From Chamaecrista fasciculata (taxonomy: Eukaryota; Streptophyta; Magnoliopsida; Fabales; Fabaceae), in assembly GCA_003254925.1 (NCBI GenBank), contig QANZ01003382.1:20948-84947 (forward strand): a stretch of 64,000 bases of DNA, read 5' to 3'. Of this stretch, positions 11,501 through 35,237 are shown one piece after another. The translations under genes were made by a program, and so were the position numbers. Each line of letters begins with the position of its first letter. Position 1 is the first letter of the stretch. The notes under the pieces were generated by a model, which worked only from the letters and a program-made list of their open reading frames with translations, was not told the DNA's origin and ran no database searches.

Positions 11501-11795
11501 TCACAGTATGATCCACAGATTCCACTTTCTTCACCTTCTTTTTCTTTCTCTTCATCTTAATCTCCCCAGAGCCCAAACCGACATCACCACCACCCGCACC
11601 GTCCAATACGCTGTCGTTTGGTACCCGATTTGCCTCCCGCATCCGTAAGGACTTCTCGACGATCTTGAGGCTCAGATCCTCGTTCGCCTCTTCGTCATCA
11701 CTACTCTGAAAAATAAAAGACGACGAAGTACCCTTATCATTATCGGTATCCTCTTCGTACTCTACCGTAGCTTTCTGCTTCTCCTTCTTTCTCAT
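8585..11795 (-). CDS. CCHC zinc-knuckle family protein, 7 exons, 501 aa
   Basis: Seven exons join in phase 0: 11795-11505, 11353-11237, 11140-10982, 10801-10640, 10493-10377, 9403-9296 and 9136-8585. All introns have GT-AG ends. The N-terminus is acidic and lysine-rich. Seven zinc knuckles follow, the first at residues 152-165 (CFNCGEVGHNAVNC), mostly CX2CX4HX4C; the fifth (CYVCKGFGHLCC) is atypical, and the sixth is completed across the exon 5/6 junction. The last exon is basic and repeats a block like SKRRGxWxxEDPxE..SPKFK three times before ending PRYDWW. CCHC knuckles bind single-stranded RNA or DNA, so a nuclear RNA-binding role is plausible but inferred. It resembles plant zinc-knuckle family proteins of unknown process. 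The start is the first ATG upstream of the knuckles with a long open exon. Confidence 0.88.
9537..9948. mobile_element. foldback MITE in intron 5 of the zinc-knuckle gene
   Basis: 412-bp foldback element with arms built of 'ttttggtcct' blocks. It is flanked by a perfect 10-bp target duplication, ATTATTTATA, at 9527-9536 and 9949-9958. It lies wholly inside the intron between 10377 and 9403, so the coding sequence is untouched. Confidence 0.7.
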
Positions 11796-12071
11796 AGTTC
11801 GTCCTTGTTTAAATTACGAACCCTACAAAGATTACACAGAGATTTGGAGGCAAAACCAAAGGAGAGCAGTTACAGAAGACCGTCGTTTTGTTGAAAATGT
11901 AGGGTTTTTGTAACACAAAATCAATACTAGTATTCAAGGCGTCCCGTTCAATCGAGAGAGAAAGGCAAGAGTGTTAATGGTAATTATCAAATTTTATACC
12001 GATGGTTAATTTTGTCTCTCATTTTTTTCTTCCAATTTTGTCTTCAATATTTCATCCTTATTTTTTTTTTT

Positions 12072-12780
12072 GGCTTAAGTGCACTTTTGGTCCCATAACT
12101 ATGACAAAGGTTTCATTTTGGTCCCATAACTTTTTTTGTTGCAATTTTGGTCCCATAACTTCTCAAAAGGTTCCACTGTTAGTCCCTTGGTGAATTCCAT
12201 TTATATTTAGCCGTTAAGTATGACGTGGCATAGTAACTAGGATCATGATGTGGCAAAATAAGATGAAGTGGACTGAAATAAGAACTATATGACACATATT
12301 AAAACTTATCTATACCCAACCACCATATATACAAAGAGTGGTACTGACAGGGACCAATCTGGTGGGGAAGAAGAGACTTCAAGAAGAAGGCACCGACGAA
12401 GTCGATGGGATCCTCAACCAAAGTCGAACGACCAAAGCAGCGGGGACAGCAAATCGGGAAGCGGAACGAGGAAGAGGAAGTCCCGTTGGGCTGACGAGAA
12501 AGAGAAAGTACCACTCTTTGTATATATTGTGGTTGGGTATAGATAAGTTTTAATATGTTGCATATAGATCCTATTTCAGTCCATTTCATCTTAGTTTGCC
12601 ACATCATGATCCTAGTCACTATGCCACGTCATACTTAACGGCTAAATATGGATGGAATTCACCAAGGGACTAACGATGGAACCTTTTGAGAAGTTGTGGG
12701 ACCAAAATTGCAACAAAAAAAGTTATGGGACCAAAATGAAACCTTTGTCATAGTTATGGGACCAAAAGTGCACTTAAGCC
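12072..12780. mobile_element. Pack-MULE-like element with 273-bp TIRs and SF1 cargo
   Basis: The arms 12072-12344 and 12508-12780 are inverted copies of equal length, about 95% identical by eye. They begin GGCTTAAGTGCAC and end GTGCACTTAAGCC. Both flanks are runs of T (12061-12071 and 12781-12788), so the target duplication is probably 8-9 T residues. Tips match the MITEs at 135, 57125 and 62150, two of which have clear 9-11 bp duplications, placing it among Mutator-like elements. The 163-bp interior is unrelated to the arms and encodes part of splicing factor 1 (see the cargo entry). It lies about 280 bp upstream of the zinc-knuckle start codon, so it could affect that promoter. Confidence 0.85.
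12345..12507 (+). pseudogene. captured exon fragment of splicing factor SF1 (branchpoint-binding protein)
   Basis: The interior of the 12072-12780 element is open on the + strand and reads [15 protein letters not shown], then SRWDPQP, then [13 protein letters not shown]. This matches, from memory, the N-terminal part of plant SF1 before its helix-hairpin and KH domains. SF1 recognises the intron branchpoint and binds U2AF65 through a basic RKRxSRW motif; two such basic SRW motifs are present here. The frame is open from an ATG at 12289 inside the left arm to 12546, so an 85-residue chimeric peptide is possible. No KH domain, zinc knuckle or RRM is present, so it is a fragment, not a gene copy. 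Expression is unknown. Confidence 0.85.
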
Positions 12781-13616
12781 TTTTTTTTCTTCTGTTTTAA
12801 TATTATTATCAAAGAAAAATGACTTTAATACAAATTAATAAAATTTTTGGGAGGTTAAAGTTAGTTTTTCCTTTTTTTTCAACAAAAACTTTGGATGGGA
12901 ACGGTTGAGGGACTAACTGTGACAAGTTTTAAAAAACTGAGAGACCGAAATGGAACAAAAAATAACTGAGAAATCAATTTAGAACGTTGAGCATAACTGA
13001 GGAACAAAATAGGACTTTGATAAAAAAGATATATGACCATATTGAAAATTGAAAAAAAAATATGCGACCAAATTAAAAATTGAGCAATTAAAGAAGGAAC
13101 TTCTCCAAACTCCAAAGATCAAGAACTTCACAACCCACAAAAAGCCAAACTAACAAACTAACACCACACACCACAACAACGTCCATCGCTCAAGGAAAAG
13201 AGTTGTCTTACCCACCATATGGTTGTCAGTATCGAGATTTTACTCAAGATTGGAAGAAGATATAAGATAGATCCAATTACAAGATCGAATCAAGGATTAC
13301 AAGATCCTATAAATTTTCTTAAAAGAATATTATATAAATCATATAAACAATTACTAATATCTATAAATGCTCATAAGTCATAAATTCATCTTATAATATG
13401 TCTCAAGATTCTTATCCAGCATCAACAATTTATAGTCTCAACATGTAATTTGCTAATTATCAAGATGTCTAAAAGTTTATCATAAGTTCAGTAAAAAACT
13501 AACAAAAACAAGGCAACAACCACGAGTAACATTACAAATTTAGAATATCATTATCAAAAAGTTCATCCAAGTATATATCACGCATCAAAATCATGATCAT
13601 CAATGTCTCCTATTTC
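12781..13616. other. intergenic, decayed repeats
   Basis: No gene. 12885-13110 is one half of a foldback repeat ('gggactaac', 'gaccaaatt' blocks). 13200-13500 is AT-rich unassigned sequence. Confidence 0.45.
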
Positions 13617-14155
13617 CATAGTTATTAAAACCGGACCGGACCGGTCGGTCCGACCGGTTGAACCGGCCATTAGGCCGGTCCGAGTCGGTTTAACAACCGG
13701 CCAGGCAGAGAACCGGCCTGAACCGGAGGCAAACCGGTTGAACTGATCCTGGTTCATTTTTTTTTCTTTTTTTTTTTTTTGATTTTTTTGGTCTTTTTTT
13801 ATAATTATGGGTCAAATATTAGAAAATGTTGATTATGAACCAAAATTTGATAGAGAAAGTGATCATAAAATGTCACTTGATGATATTATATTGTTGAACA
13901 TTATGAAAATTGATTATCCCTATATTAATTCATGTTAATTTATGAAAATTGGATTAATATATTAATGTTATAATTGTATTTTGTAACCTAATTATGAATA
14001 TTTGAATTAAAATTTTATCATATATAGGTTTTTTTTATTATTTTTAATTTATTTATTTATCAACGGTCCGACCCCGGTTGGACCCCGGTTGAACCATTGA
14101 ACCTTGAACCCCTCCTTCGGCCGGTTCAATGGCAGGTCCGGTTTTGATAACCTTG
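13617..14155. mobile_element. non-autonomous TIR element, ACCGG-rich family, copy 2
   Basis: 539 bp. The left tip GTTATTAAAACCGGACC is matched inverted by GGTCCGGTTTTGATAAC at the right. The flanking direct repeat CCTATTTC lies at 13609-13616 and 14156-14163 (8 bp). The first 100 bp is a dense run of CCGG/GGTCC motifs that is nearly self-complementary. The interior is AT-rich without an ORF. Same family as 1147-1724 but less decayed. Confidence 0.7.
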
Positions 14156-16020
14156 CCTATTTCTATTTCATCCACTGGAATCTCCAAATCATCAACACTG
14201 CTATGAGGTTTAACATTTTGTACTTCTTGAACTTCAAAGACTTCGTCTTATCCTTCATCTATGTCATCATCTTTTTTTTTTTTTATTATTCTCAGTGATC
14301 CATTCATCCCACATAGACAAACTCATTTGTCTTTTTTGAATCATATGGTTCTTTCTCTTCGTGTGAACCTAAATAATGATTGGTTATAAAATAATAAGAT
14401 TTGTAAAATGAAGTCATGTTTAGAGTTTCTTACCCTCTCAAAAGTACTCAAATTACGTTAGCATCGTGAAGACCTACAAGTTAAGCTCAATACTCGACAA
14501 GTTAAGCTCAATATTCGGACATCAAACTTAGGGTTTTCAATTTTTTGGTCTTTAAAATTGAGCATTTTGGACCCTGAAAAACAAAAAAGTCCCAAAACGT
14601 AGTGTTTTGAACCTTTTTTTTTAACAAAAAAAACTTCAAAAAAATATATATATAAGATTGGTGAAATCATACGATCTTACGAGCAAAATAGCGATCTTAC
14701 TACGATCTTACTCAAAAACGATCTTGCAGTCGATTTAACTAGAAATTGCCTTGCACGAGCTTACGATCAAAATCTAGATCTTGACTACCTTGACCATATC
14801 CTTACCCTTCATGTCCATTTTATCCTTACTGATAACTCAAAAAATTTGAGTTATTTAGACATTTTTAAAGGGTTATTTTATTTTAGAGCCTTTAATAATT
14901 GTTTTTTAAGTTTCGTCAACCTTTATTGTATTTTAATTTAATTCTTGCATTTGTCGTTGTTTATTTTAATTATTTGTATCTATAGCAGAAATTAACCCTA
15001 ATTATATTCTCTTGTTGTACAAGAAAATCAATTCTCAAAGATTTTAAAGCAGAGAAGACCAAAGGATTTTGAACCAACGTCATATTTGAACAAACTATTG
15101 AAATGATCATATTTCTCTCATTACAAACTCGAATGCAATAAAATCATAGCTATGAGTTAAACTTGATAATTTCTTTTTTTGCCTAGTTGGATTTATCGAC
15201 ATTCAAAGTCAAATCGAGCTAAAAAATGATTATATCTCTCTCATTTCAAATCTCAATACAACAGAATCAGAATCTACAAGTTAATTTTGGCAACTTCTTT
15301 CTCTAGCTAGTTGAAGTTGTTGGCAAATGAAGTCAAATAATACTCTAAAAATGAATTTAGTCAAAACATCAATATCAACTTCTATAGCACTATTTGATTT
15401 CATTTGTTAATAGTCTCAACTAAACAGAGAAAATATTTGTCAATAGTAACTTGTATCTTCAATTTCGTCACATCTGAACTTCAAATTAAAAAAATTTGAC
15501 CAACTTCATGAAATGAGCAGCTCACTTTCACGCTTATTTTCAGGTCATATTTGATCTTGTTTGTAATGATTTCAACTAAACAAAGAAAAAACTCATCAAA
15601 TGTAGCTTGTAACTTCGACTTTATCCTATTCGAATTTAAAATGAGAAAGATATGACCACATTCAATAGTGAAATACAAACAAAACTTTTGAAAAACATTA
15701 AGGACCAAAATGGAATAAAACAAACATAATTTATGCCACATTAAGGACCAAAATAGAATTTGACCTTAATTACTTAACTCTACAAAAAGTTCAAACAAGT
15801 GAATCTCCCTAGGCTTACGTTTCCACTCATTTCTCACACTTCTCGTCTATTGCTTCCTTCGTATTTTAATAAAAAATTAAAAAAACGAGCAAAAAAGTTG
15901 AGCACCTCTAAAGGATCATTTACAGATTGTCAAATGATAGATAGGAGCTTGCTTAAAGGCATCCAGGTTGCAACTACTAAATTCTCTTGAAGTCTAAATA
16001 AAGAAAGAAACATTTTAACA
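14156..16020. other. intergenic with inverted-repeat DNA
   Basis: No gene. At 14665-14730 CGATCTTAC recurs several times. About 15090-15670 holds two direct units of about 127 bp (starting near 'tgatcatatttctctcatt' at 15103 and 15230), with inverted copies near 15470-15670, making a large degenerate foldback. A related fragment occurs at 32520-32640. 16020-16681 probably contains the UBP 3' UTR. Confidence 0.45.
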
Positions 16021-16681
16021 TCATTACAATCCGAAACATTTAACTAACAACTCATTTAAATTGATTAATAAAAGGCCATACCATACCATTCTTCTATTAA
16101 AGAAGCCCATCATACTATGGAAAGGACTACAAAGCTAGAGAAAACAGAGTCTGTGTAGGGTAACAAGAATTATGAAGAGGGTCTGTCAAGTCTCTATTAC
16201 TAAATTACAGAAATCTGTCTCTGGATCTCTGCTACATCATTATGCAGCCCTTTCTTAGGCTTAGCAACTCTAGCTGAACAAAATCATGAAGCAACCCAGA
16301 AAATGACAAAATAGAGACAACCAACTTAACTATACCCTGTATACACTCACTAATCCAAAAATCTTATGTACTGTTACAATGCACTGATGATAATCAATGT
16401 CCTAAACTTGAAGAAGCTCCATATAAAAACCCAAGTAGTAAAAAGCTCACGGTGCTGCAATCCGGAAGATACAAAAAGTTGAAGAGCAATATCCCTCCAT
16501 TGACAGAAAGAATTACACACCACAACTAACATAAAACACCTGCAGACACCACCTCAGATGCTGATTGTACTAGTTTGCCTATACAGAGTAGCCTTTTGCT
16601 ATCTTGTTTTTACAAGCACATATGTGTAGAAGAATTCCAAATCCATCCCAAGCAAGACGGAGACTCATCAATAAGATTTTG

Positions 16682-29358
<12,677 letters not shown>

Positions 29359-29734
29359 GGTGAATATTGCGAATTGACCTTGTCTCGCTGGTTTCTTGAG
29401 AAACAATGTAAAATATAAGAGGGAAATAGAAATACGGAGAAGAGTAAGGGAAAGAGAGGACAAAAAAGAAATCCCCAAACAAAAAAAAAAAGAGTGGAAG
29501 AGAAGAGGAGGTGATGGTGTTAGAGAGTACTAAGAAAAACGAGATCACCAGAAGAGAAGAAGCTCGTCGAGACGAAGAAAGGTCTTTGGTCTTTATTTGG
29601 GAGATTGGGCATTCTGGGCATTTCACACACGAAAATGTACAGGGGCCCAAATAGAAGAAAAGGGTGTGTGATAGGGTAAAATAGCAAATTCTAAACAGTA
29701 TAGGTCACAAACTTACAATACGTTTTGGCAAAAC
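29359..29734 (-). promoter_or_regulatory. UBP12/13 5' UTR and proximal promoter
   Basis: Upstream of the ATG at 29358 the minus strand is rich in CT runs (29400-29520), common in plant 5' leaders. No TATA box is obvious. Open frames here are low-complexity and not coding. Confidence 0.4.
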
Positions 29735-29836
29735 TATTAATTTCGTCCCTAAATTTTGCACCAATTGTTAATGTTATCCCTAATTTTTTTATTGTCAATT
29801 TCATCCCTAGTGTTTCACATTTTGGTCAATTTTATC

Positions 29837-30406
29837 TAAGGGTGAGCAACTCAACCCGCAGCTATAAATTGGGTTGGCTTCAAAATTTTTAACCCGCACG
29901 CTTGCAGGTTGGGTTGCGGGTTCGTAATTTCTCAATCCAATTCAACCCACAAGACCAATATAAATTTTTTTATTTGTATATGTTTATGTATTTTAATATA
30001 ACTTTTGTATGTTTTTTTAATTATTTATATCGTTAGTTCTTTATAAATAAGAAATTTTGATTTTAAAATTTACATAATTACATATATGTATTACATTTAC
30101 ATATGTTATGGAGTACATTTTAATTAATTTATATTTATATATACAAAATCTATACTTTTTTAACTTTTGTTATGTGTAAGTTTTTTTATTTACTACTCAC
30201 AAATTTATAATAATATTTTTTGTTATAAAAATTATAAAAAAAATCACAAAGTCAATCTACGGATTCAACCCAACCTAACCCACAACTCTGCGGGTTGGGT
30301 TGGTTCGGGTTGAAAATTACAAAACCCAACCCAACTGCAGATTGATTTGCGGGTTGGGTTGAGATTTTCCCCAAACCCAACCCAACTCAGCTCGTACTCA
30401 CCCCTA
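29837..30406. mobile_element. non-autonomous hAT element
   Basis: 570 bp; ends AAGGGTGAGC and ACTCACCCCTA are inverted repeats. It is flanked by a perfect 8-bp duplication ATTTTATC (29829-29836, 30407-30414), the hAT signature. Subterminal regions are packed with GGGTTGGGTT and its complement; the core is AT-rich. Removing it restores the sequence seen in the sister repeats. Confidence 0.8.
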
Positions 30407-30799
30407 ATTTTATCCTTTGGTTTTACTTTAGCCAAATATTAATTATTGAATCTACGTGACTAATGATATGAAATATAAAATTGATAAAAAACAAAAAAGA
30501 AATTCAAATCTTAAATCAGATTGAAAAACAAAATGCAATCTGTCGTTAATTTATTGAAGGTAGAAGTACTAATTCCGTCCCCACTTTATACCAACTGTCA
30601 ATTTCGTCCCTAATGTTTCTCATTTTGGTAAATTTTATTCTTTACTCTTACTTTAGAAAATATTATCAACAGACTCTACCTAACTTATGATATATAATGT
30701 AAAACTGATAGAAAAAGAAACTAAAATCCTAACTCAGATTGAAAAACAAGAAGTAGTTTGTCATTCATTTATTGAAAGAAGTTAGTCAAAAGATAAAAT

Positions 30800-31682
30800 C
30801 AAGGGTGGCAAAATGGTTGGGTTGGGTTGAGTTGTAAATGGTTGGATAATGATCCATTTATGGCCCATTTATATTTGTTAAATGAGTCATGACCCATGAA
30901 ATCAAGGGTCGACCCAACCTAACTCATGAACTCATCTTAAAATATTTATATTATTTAATAATTAAATTATTTAATAAAATTAAAGATTAATTATTTAATT
31001 TGTAAATTAATTAATGAGAATAATTTTTAAATTATTCAAATTTAGGACTAAATTGTATTCTTTCTTCAGATATTGGACTAATCTGCAATTTCCATATTTT
31101 TCCATATTATTACAAAATTATATTTTTACCCTAAATGTTGTTTGAAATTTTCATTTTAGTCCTTAAATATCATGATCCAGGGACATTTTTGTAAATTTTG
31201 AAAATATTTGGGGTCATTCTATAATTTTTGCAAAAAATTGTGAAGTTCATCTTCCTTCTATTGAACACAAGGTTTTTTGGGATTAAAATACATTCATTTT
31301 CCAGATTTAGGACTAATTTGTAATTTTACCATTCTTCTAATATTTTTCAAAATTTCAATTTGACCCCAAAAAGTTTTTATAATTTTTATTTGTCTTCAAA
31401 TATTTTGGTTCAAGGACGTTTTTGTAAAGTTTGAAATTATTTGGAGTCATTTTGTAATTTTTGCAAAAATTTATAAAATCCATATTCACATTATCCATGA
31501 AACTACGTAATTTTGACACCAATTTGGATTGTGTTGAGTAAACTATGGGTTTGACCCAACTCAATCCAAATTTTAGCGGGTCAATTTTGGACCAACCTAT
31601 GTTGACTTATTATTTAAATGATTGGGTCATGGTTGATTAAAACGATAGTTGAGTTGGGTTGGGTATTATTTTGTCATTTTTA
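30800..31682. mobile_element. second non-autonomous hAT-like element
   Basis: 883 bp, starting CAAGGGTGGCAAAATGG and ending ATTTTGTCATTTTTA, with a perfect 8-bp duplication GATAAAAT at 30792-30799 and 31683-31690. Subterminal GGTTGGGTTG repeats occur in inverted orientation at both ends. The core holds decayed foldback sequence and no ORF of note. Confidence 0.7.
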
Positions 31683-31902
31683 GATAAAATTGACAAAAAT
31701 GTAAAATATTAGAGACGAAATTGACAATAAAAAAAAGATTGCGACGAACTTAGTAGTCGGTGTATAGTTATGTTTCCTTTGTTACGATGTCATCTTATAA
31801 TGCGTGTACTAACGTTTAGGCATTTCTTTGGTTCATGAAGATACCTTCATCACGTGATGTGTACTTGTTTCTACCCGCATTATGCTTTGATCAAATAAAT
31901 AA

Positions 31903-32333
31903 GGGTATATTATAATTTGGTATTCCGTGTTTTGACTTTATTTCATTTTTAATATCTTGTGGTTTAAAATCTGACACTTTAGTACCCTGTGGTATTCTCC
32001 ATTAACACTTTGGTACTCTTTGGAGTTATTTTGTAATTTTAACCATAACAAATTTTGCAAAAATTACATATCGACCCCAAAAAATTTTCACAAAATTACA
32101 AATAGATCCCTGGATACATATTATCTAGGGACTAAAATGAAAACTTTAAAAAAATATTGGGGTCAATATGTAATTTTTGAAAAATTTGTTATGGTTAAAA
32201 TTATAAACTAGCTCCAAAGGGTACCAAAGTGTTAATGGAGAATACCACAGGGTACCAAAGTGTAAGGTTTCAAACCACAGGATACCAAAGTAAAATAGGA
32301 TCAAACCACAGAGAACTAAAGTGTAATTTACCC
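31903..32333. mobile_element. foldback MITE with 9-bp target duplication
   Basis: 431-bp foldback starting GGGTATATTATAATTTGG and ending GTGTAATTTACCC, flanked by AATAAATAA at 31894-31902 and 32334-32342. Arms contain repeated 'ggtaccaaagtg' blocks. A half copy of the same family is at about 47357-47460. Confidence 0.65.
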
Positions 32334-32342
32334 AATAAATAA

Positions 32343-33440
32343 ATAAGAGAGCAAAGTAAGGTTAGAAATTAAATATATTTTTTGTAAATAAATGTGACTT
32401 GAAGGTTGAATACTCAAATTGGTCTAAAAAATATGGAGCATATTTCAAGGTGGTCCTAAATGTCTCATTTATTTCATATTAGTTCTAAATGTTTTCACAA
32501 TTTTTCATATTTAGTCTTAAAGTACTAAATTTGATTATATCTATCTCATTTTAAGTTTGAATGCAACTATTCTAGAGCTATGAGATGCTTTTGACGAGTC
32601 TTTTTTTTTTATTCAATTTGGGTCATTAACAAACAAAATTAAATCAGTTCTCAAAAGTTGGTGACTCATTTATTGGCGATTCCAAGTGGATCAATTACAA
32701 GGAAGCATTTATTCCAACTAGTCTAGAGCTAAAAAGATCAAGGAAGCATTTATTGGCTTGGTGCAAGAGACTCAGGAGAAGCAAATAGCAATTGTGCCAA
32801 CAAATAATGGTGAAAACGTCATTTACTCCATATGGGCTGAAAGTATAGCTATACAACATGATTTGAGCTTAAAGACTTGAAATTAAAGAGCTTGGACCAA
32901 GTGCTACACATATAAAGACTCGTTTAGGCTTAAATAATAATATTTTGGGCTTAAAATGTTGTTTTTATTGTGTTTTATTTTAGTACAAATTTTATTAATT
33001 TTGGGCTAAGTCTTCTAAAGTCCATTAGTATTTTAAGACAAATAAATCAGTTTTATCATTTGATTAGTTGGGCTTCATGTTTAAAAGTCCATTAGGGTTT
33101 TATTAGTTTGAGTTTAGTGTTTTCATGACACACTAGGGTTTATTTTTCTTGAAGTATAAATGCTCCATTTAAGACTTTTGTAATTCAGATTTTGAGTTTA
33201 TGATATTTTTGAGTTTGGTTTATCCAACTTTATATGAGTGGATTCTCTCTAGAACTAACAGACTTATCAAGGCTTGATCATCCTTGTGGCGTCTTCTAAC
33301 ACTTGGTGTATTTGTTCGTTTGAGTTCAAGGGTTCAAGTGTGATCACTTCGGGTATCTGTCTACCACTTGGCTTTTCCTTTTCCTCTTTTATTCTTAGTG
33401 GCCAAACCAAACTTTCTTGTCTCTCCATCGTCGTTTCAAT
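32343..33440 (+). mobile_element. decayed LTR-like sequence
   Basis: 32400-32640 is a foldback fragment. 32660-33430 resembles an old LTR: GTATAAATGCTCC at about 33155 looks like a TATA box, followed by a leader-like stretch and TTCAAGGGTTCAAGTG. No linked protease or polymerase. Assignment is tentative. Confidence 0.35.
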
Positions 33441-33700
33441 CGCCCAGCTATTTTGGTGAAGTGTCTTAACAATCCTAAGGGTTGGAAGGAGAAGTTCATT
33501 TTTGTTAAGGAAGATTGTCCTTCCAAGCCTTGGTGGATTAGAGAGTCAAATGAGCGGCCTCTATTTCCCCTTTGTTGATAACGACCTTGTTATGGCATCT
33601 TCGACAGTGATTGGGATGATCTTTCTCCAGAAGAGCGCCAAGTGGTTTTAAGTGAGAATGGTGTCTATGAAAGCATACATTTCCTTTGTGTTTGATGTTA
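33441..33700 (+). pseudogene. PF04195-like retroelement ORF fragment
   Basis: In one + frame the translation contains NNPKGWKEKFIFVKEDCP, then WWIRESNERPLFPL, and a little further DDLSPEERQVV in another frame. This matches the layout of the antisense-gene domain of the two Tat elements here (KKWTNYHFFVS, PWYLDDEGYPRFPLSW, LSPEEHHAV). It is a decayed piece of a third such gene (Putative gypsy type transposon family), with stops and frameshifts. Confidence 0.5.
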
Positions 33701-33846
33701 CCTTTTGTAGGCTCACGAGAGAGTCTTCCATGGATGGGAATGGCGTCTCACCTAGGAGAGGTTTCTGCCTAGTAATCAATGTCTCTTGCCGTTGCAATTC
33801 TCATCATGAATGTTGGTCATTATGGCTACTGAAGCCTCCCTAATTT

Positions 33847-33929
33847 TTTTTGCCTTTTTGCTTTGATAGTTTATGTAGTTTATGGTGCCTTTATGGCCAA
33901 AGGCGCTATTATAGGAGAGATCTATCCTT
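33847..33929 (+). repeat. left arm of an 83-bp inverted repeat
   Basis: TTTTTGCCTTTTTGCTTTGA onward is matched by the reverse complement of 46646-46728 with only a few mismatches. With the Tat element removed, the arms are about 800 bp apart and bracket the DUF4283-like pseudogene, so they may be the TIRs of an older transposon that carried it. Confidence 0.65.
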
Positions 33930-34069
33930 GCAGGTAGTGTGGGCTAAATCTGGCTTTACTTAGTAGGTTTCGTGCTGGGCTTTCTGCTAAAGGTTCATTA
34001 TCACTTTCAATCTAGGAACTTTGTCAACTACCAAGCAATTGGGTGCTCAAGTTGGTGATTTTCTACTTT

Positions 34070-34296
34070 GAGATGATGGAGAAGATTTTAGATTGGGGGG
34101 GGGGGGGGAATAAATTCATTTTGAGGCTCTAGTGGATCTTCAGAAGCCTTTCTGACATGAAACTATTCTTAAAACTAATGATGGTCAATTAAAGAAGGTT
34201 TACTTCAAGTATAGATGATTGTTTGTTTTCTATTATGTTTGTGGTCAATTAGATCATCTTATTAAAGATTGTGATAATAGTTTTGATAAAGATGAT
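34070..34296 (+). pseudogene. DUF4283/zinc-knuckle retroelement protein, 5' part, interrupted
   Basis: Degraded + strand frame with VCGQLDHLIKDCDNSFDKDD at its end, typical of the zinc knuckle that follows DUF4283 in plant LINE gag-like proteins. The first knuckle Cys is Tyr. Stops and a G run (about 34097-34109) break the upstream frame. The reading continues after the Tat insertion at 46223 with HYQFGPWLQASPLHQR. Confidence 0.6.
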
Positions 34297-34919
34297 TGAT
34301 ATACACTCCTCGGAATGGCTCCTCGGAGTTAATATCAAGAGCATAAAGGATACCCGGCGGAGAGGCAACCCAGGCAGGTTCCCCCTCCCACACTCAAGCA
34401 TTTAATACCAAGATATTGGCATTAAATGCAAGGATCCTTGAAAGCACGTGACAGGACAAGAAGGACACGCAAAAGGACCAAAACGCCCCCTGCGCGCAGA
34501 CTAAACCATGAAAAGCACTCTTGGCTATCACTGACAACCAGGAGAGAAGGTTGGAAATCCCACCGTACCCTGGCAGTGATAGCTGTCACATCAAAAGCAG
34601 AAACCTACACCAACCCCCTTTTTCTCACACATCCCGAGTACACCCCTAACGTCTCAGAGGGAGACCTCGTACGAACATGAGACAAAAGGGAAGGAGGATA
34701 AAAGGAAAAGGGGAACCTTTCTAAGGTAACAACTCTCTCTCTCTAAAAATTATTCAAACTCTCCAGCATTCTCTCTCTAACTTAAGCATCGGAGAAGAAT
34801 CGCAGGGAACCCCCTGTGCATTCTTGTTTGCAGGTTCCGACGACCCCTACTTGCCGGAAACTGCCCCTCAACTGTGAACTCAAGGTTAGATTTATCCTAA
34901 TCCAGCTTTGTAGTTTTCA
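34297..34919 (+). repeat. 5' LTR of Tat element 1
   Basis: Starts TGATATACACTCCTCGG and ends TAGTTTTCA. U3 carries CACGTG at about 34445. A GATAAAAGGAAAAGG stretch near 34697 may serve as the core promoter, followed by a CT-rich start region (34734-34745). Matches the 3' LTR almost exactly. Confidence 0.95.
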
Positions 34920-34920
34920 C

Positions 34921-34938
34921 TGGCGCCGTCTGTGGGGA
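34921..34938 (+). promoter_or_regulatory. primer binding site
   Basis: TGGCGCCGTCTGTGGGGA begins one base after the 5' LTR. TGGCGCCG is the usual start of Tat/Athila primer sites, complementary to a tRNA 3' end (tRNA-Asp is the commonly cited one). Confidence 0.85.
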
Positions 34939-35237
34939 GAGATGAGGAAACTCCGGTTATCTCTCCCCCCCTCTACTTAGCTGTTGCTAAGACACACACA
35001 CACTCGACGGGGAGCACCTCGTAGGGAAGGGAGTTCCTCCACGAACTCCACCCTGCTCCCCTCTACACTCTTTGTAGCTTTCTGCTCCGCCTCTTCGACG
35101 AACAAGTCTCTGTTTCTTTCGTTCAACCCCCGAGAGACCCTGGTACGGCTCTCCGTGGAGGTCATACTTGTATTCTGTGCTAACCCCTTGTTGTTATCTC
35201 TTAATGTGAACTCAAGCAAGCTACGACGTTCTCTGCA

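Larger units (their letters stand above)
29735..31755. mobile_element. two foldback MITEs of the AATTTCGTCCC family, opened by hAT insertions
   Basis: Two copies in tandem (about 29735-30565 and 30566-31755) with the 'actaatttcgtcccta' end and 'gacgaaattgaca' return arm also found at 756-1111 and 55824-56223. The first copy lacks its right arm. Each has been opened by an 8-bp-duplicating insertion, listed separately. Confidence 0.6.

Noticed and set aside
34426..34680. 84-codon frame present twice (also 45729-45983)
   Set aside because: It lies in both LTRs, so duplication is explained by the retrotransposon; no known LTR-encoded protein.
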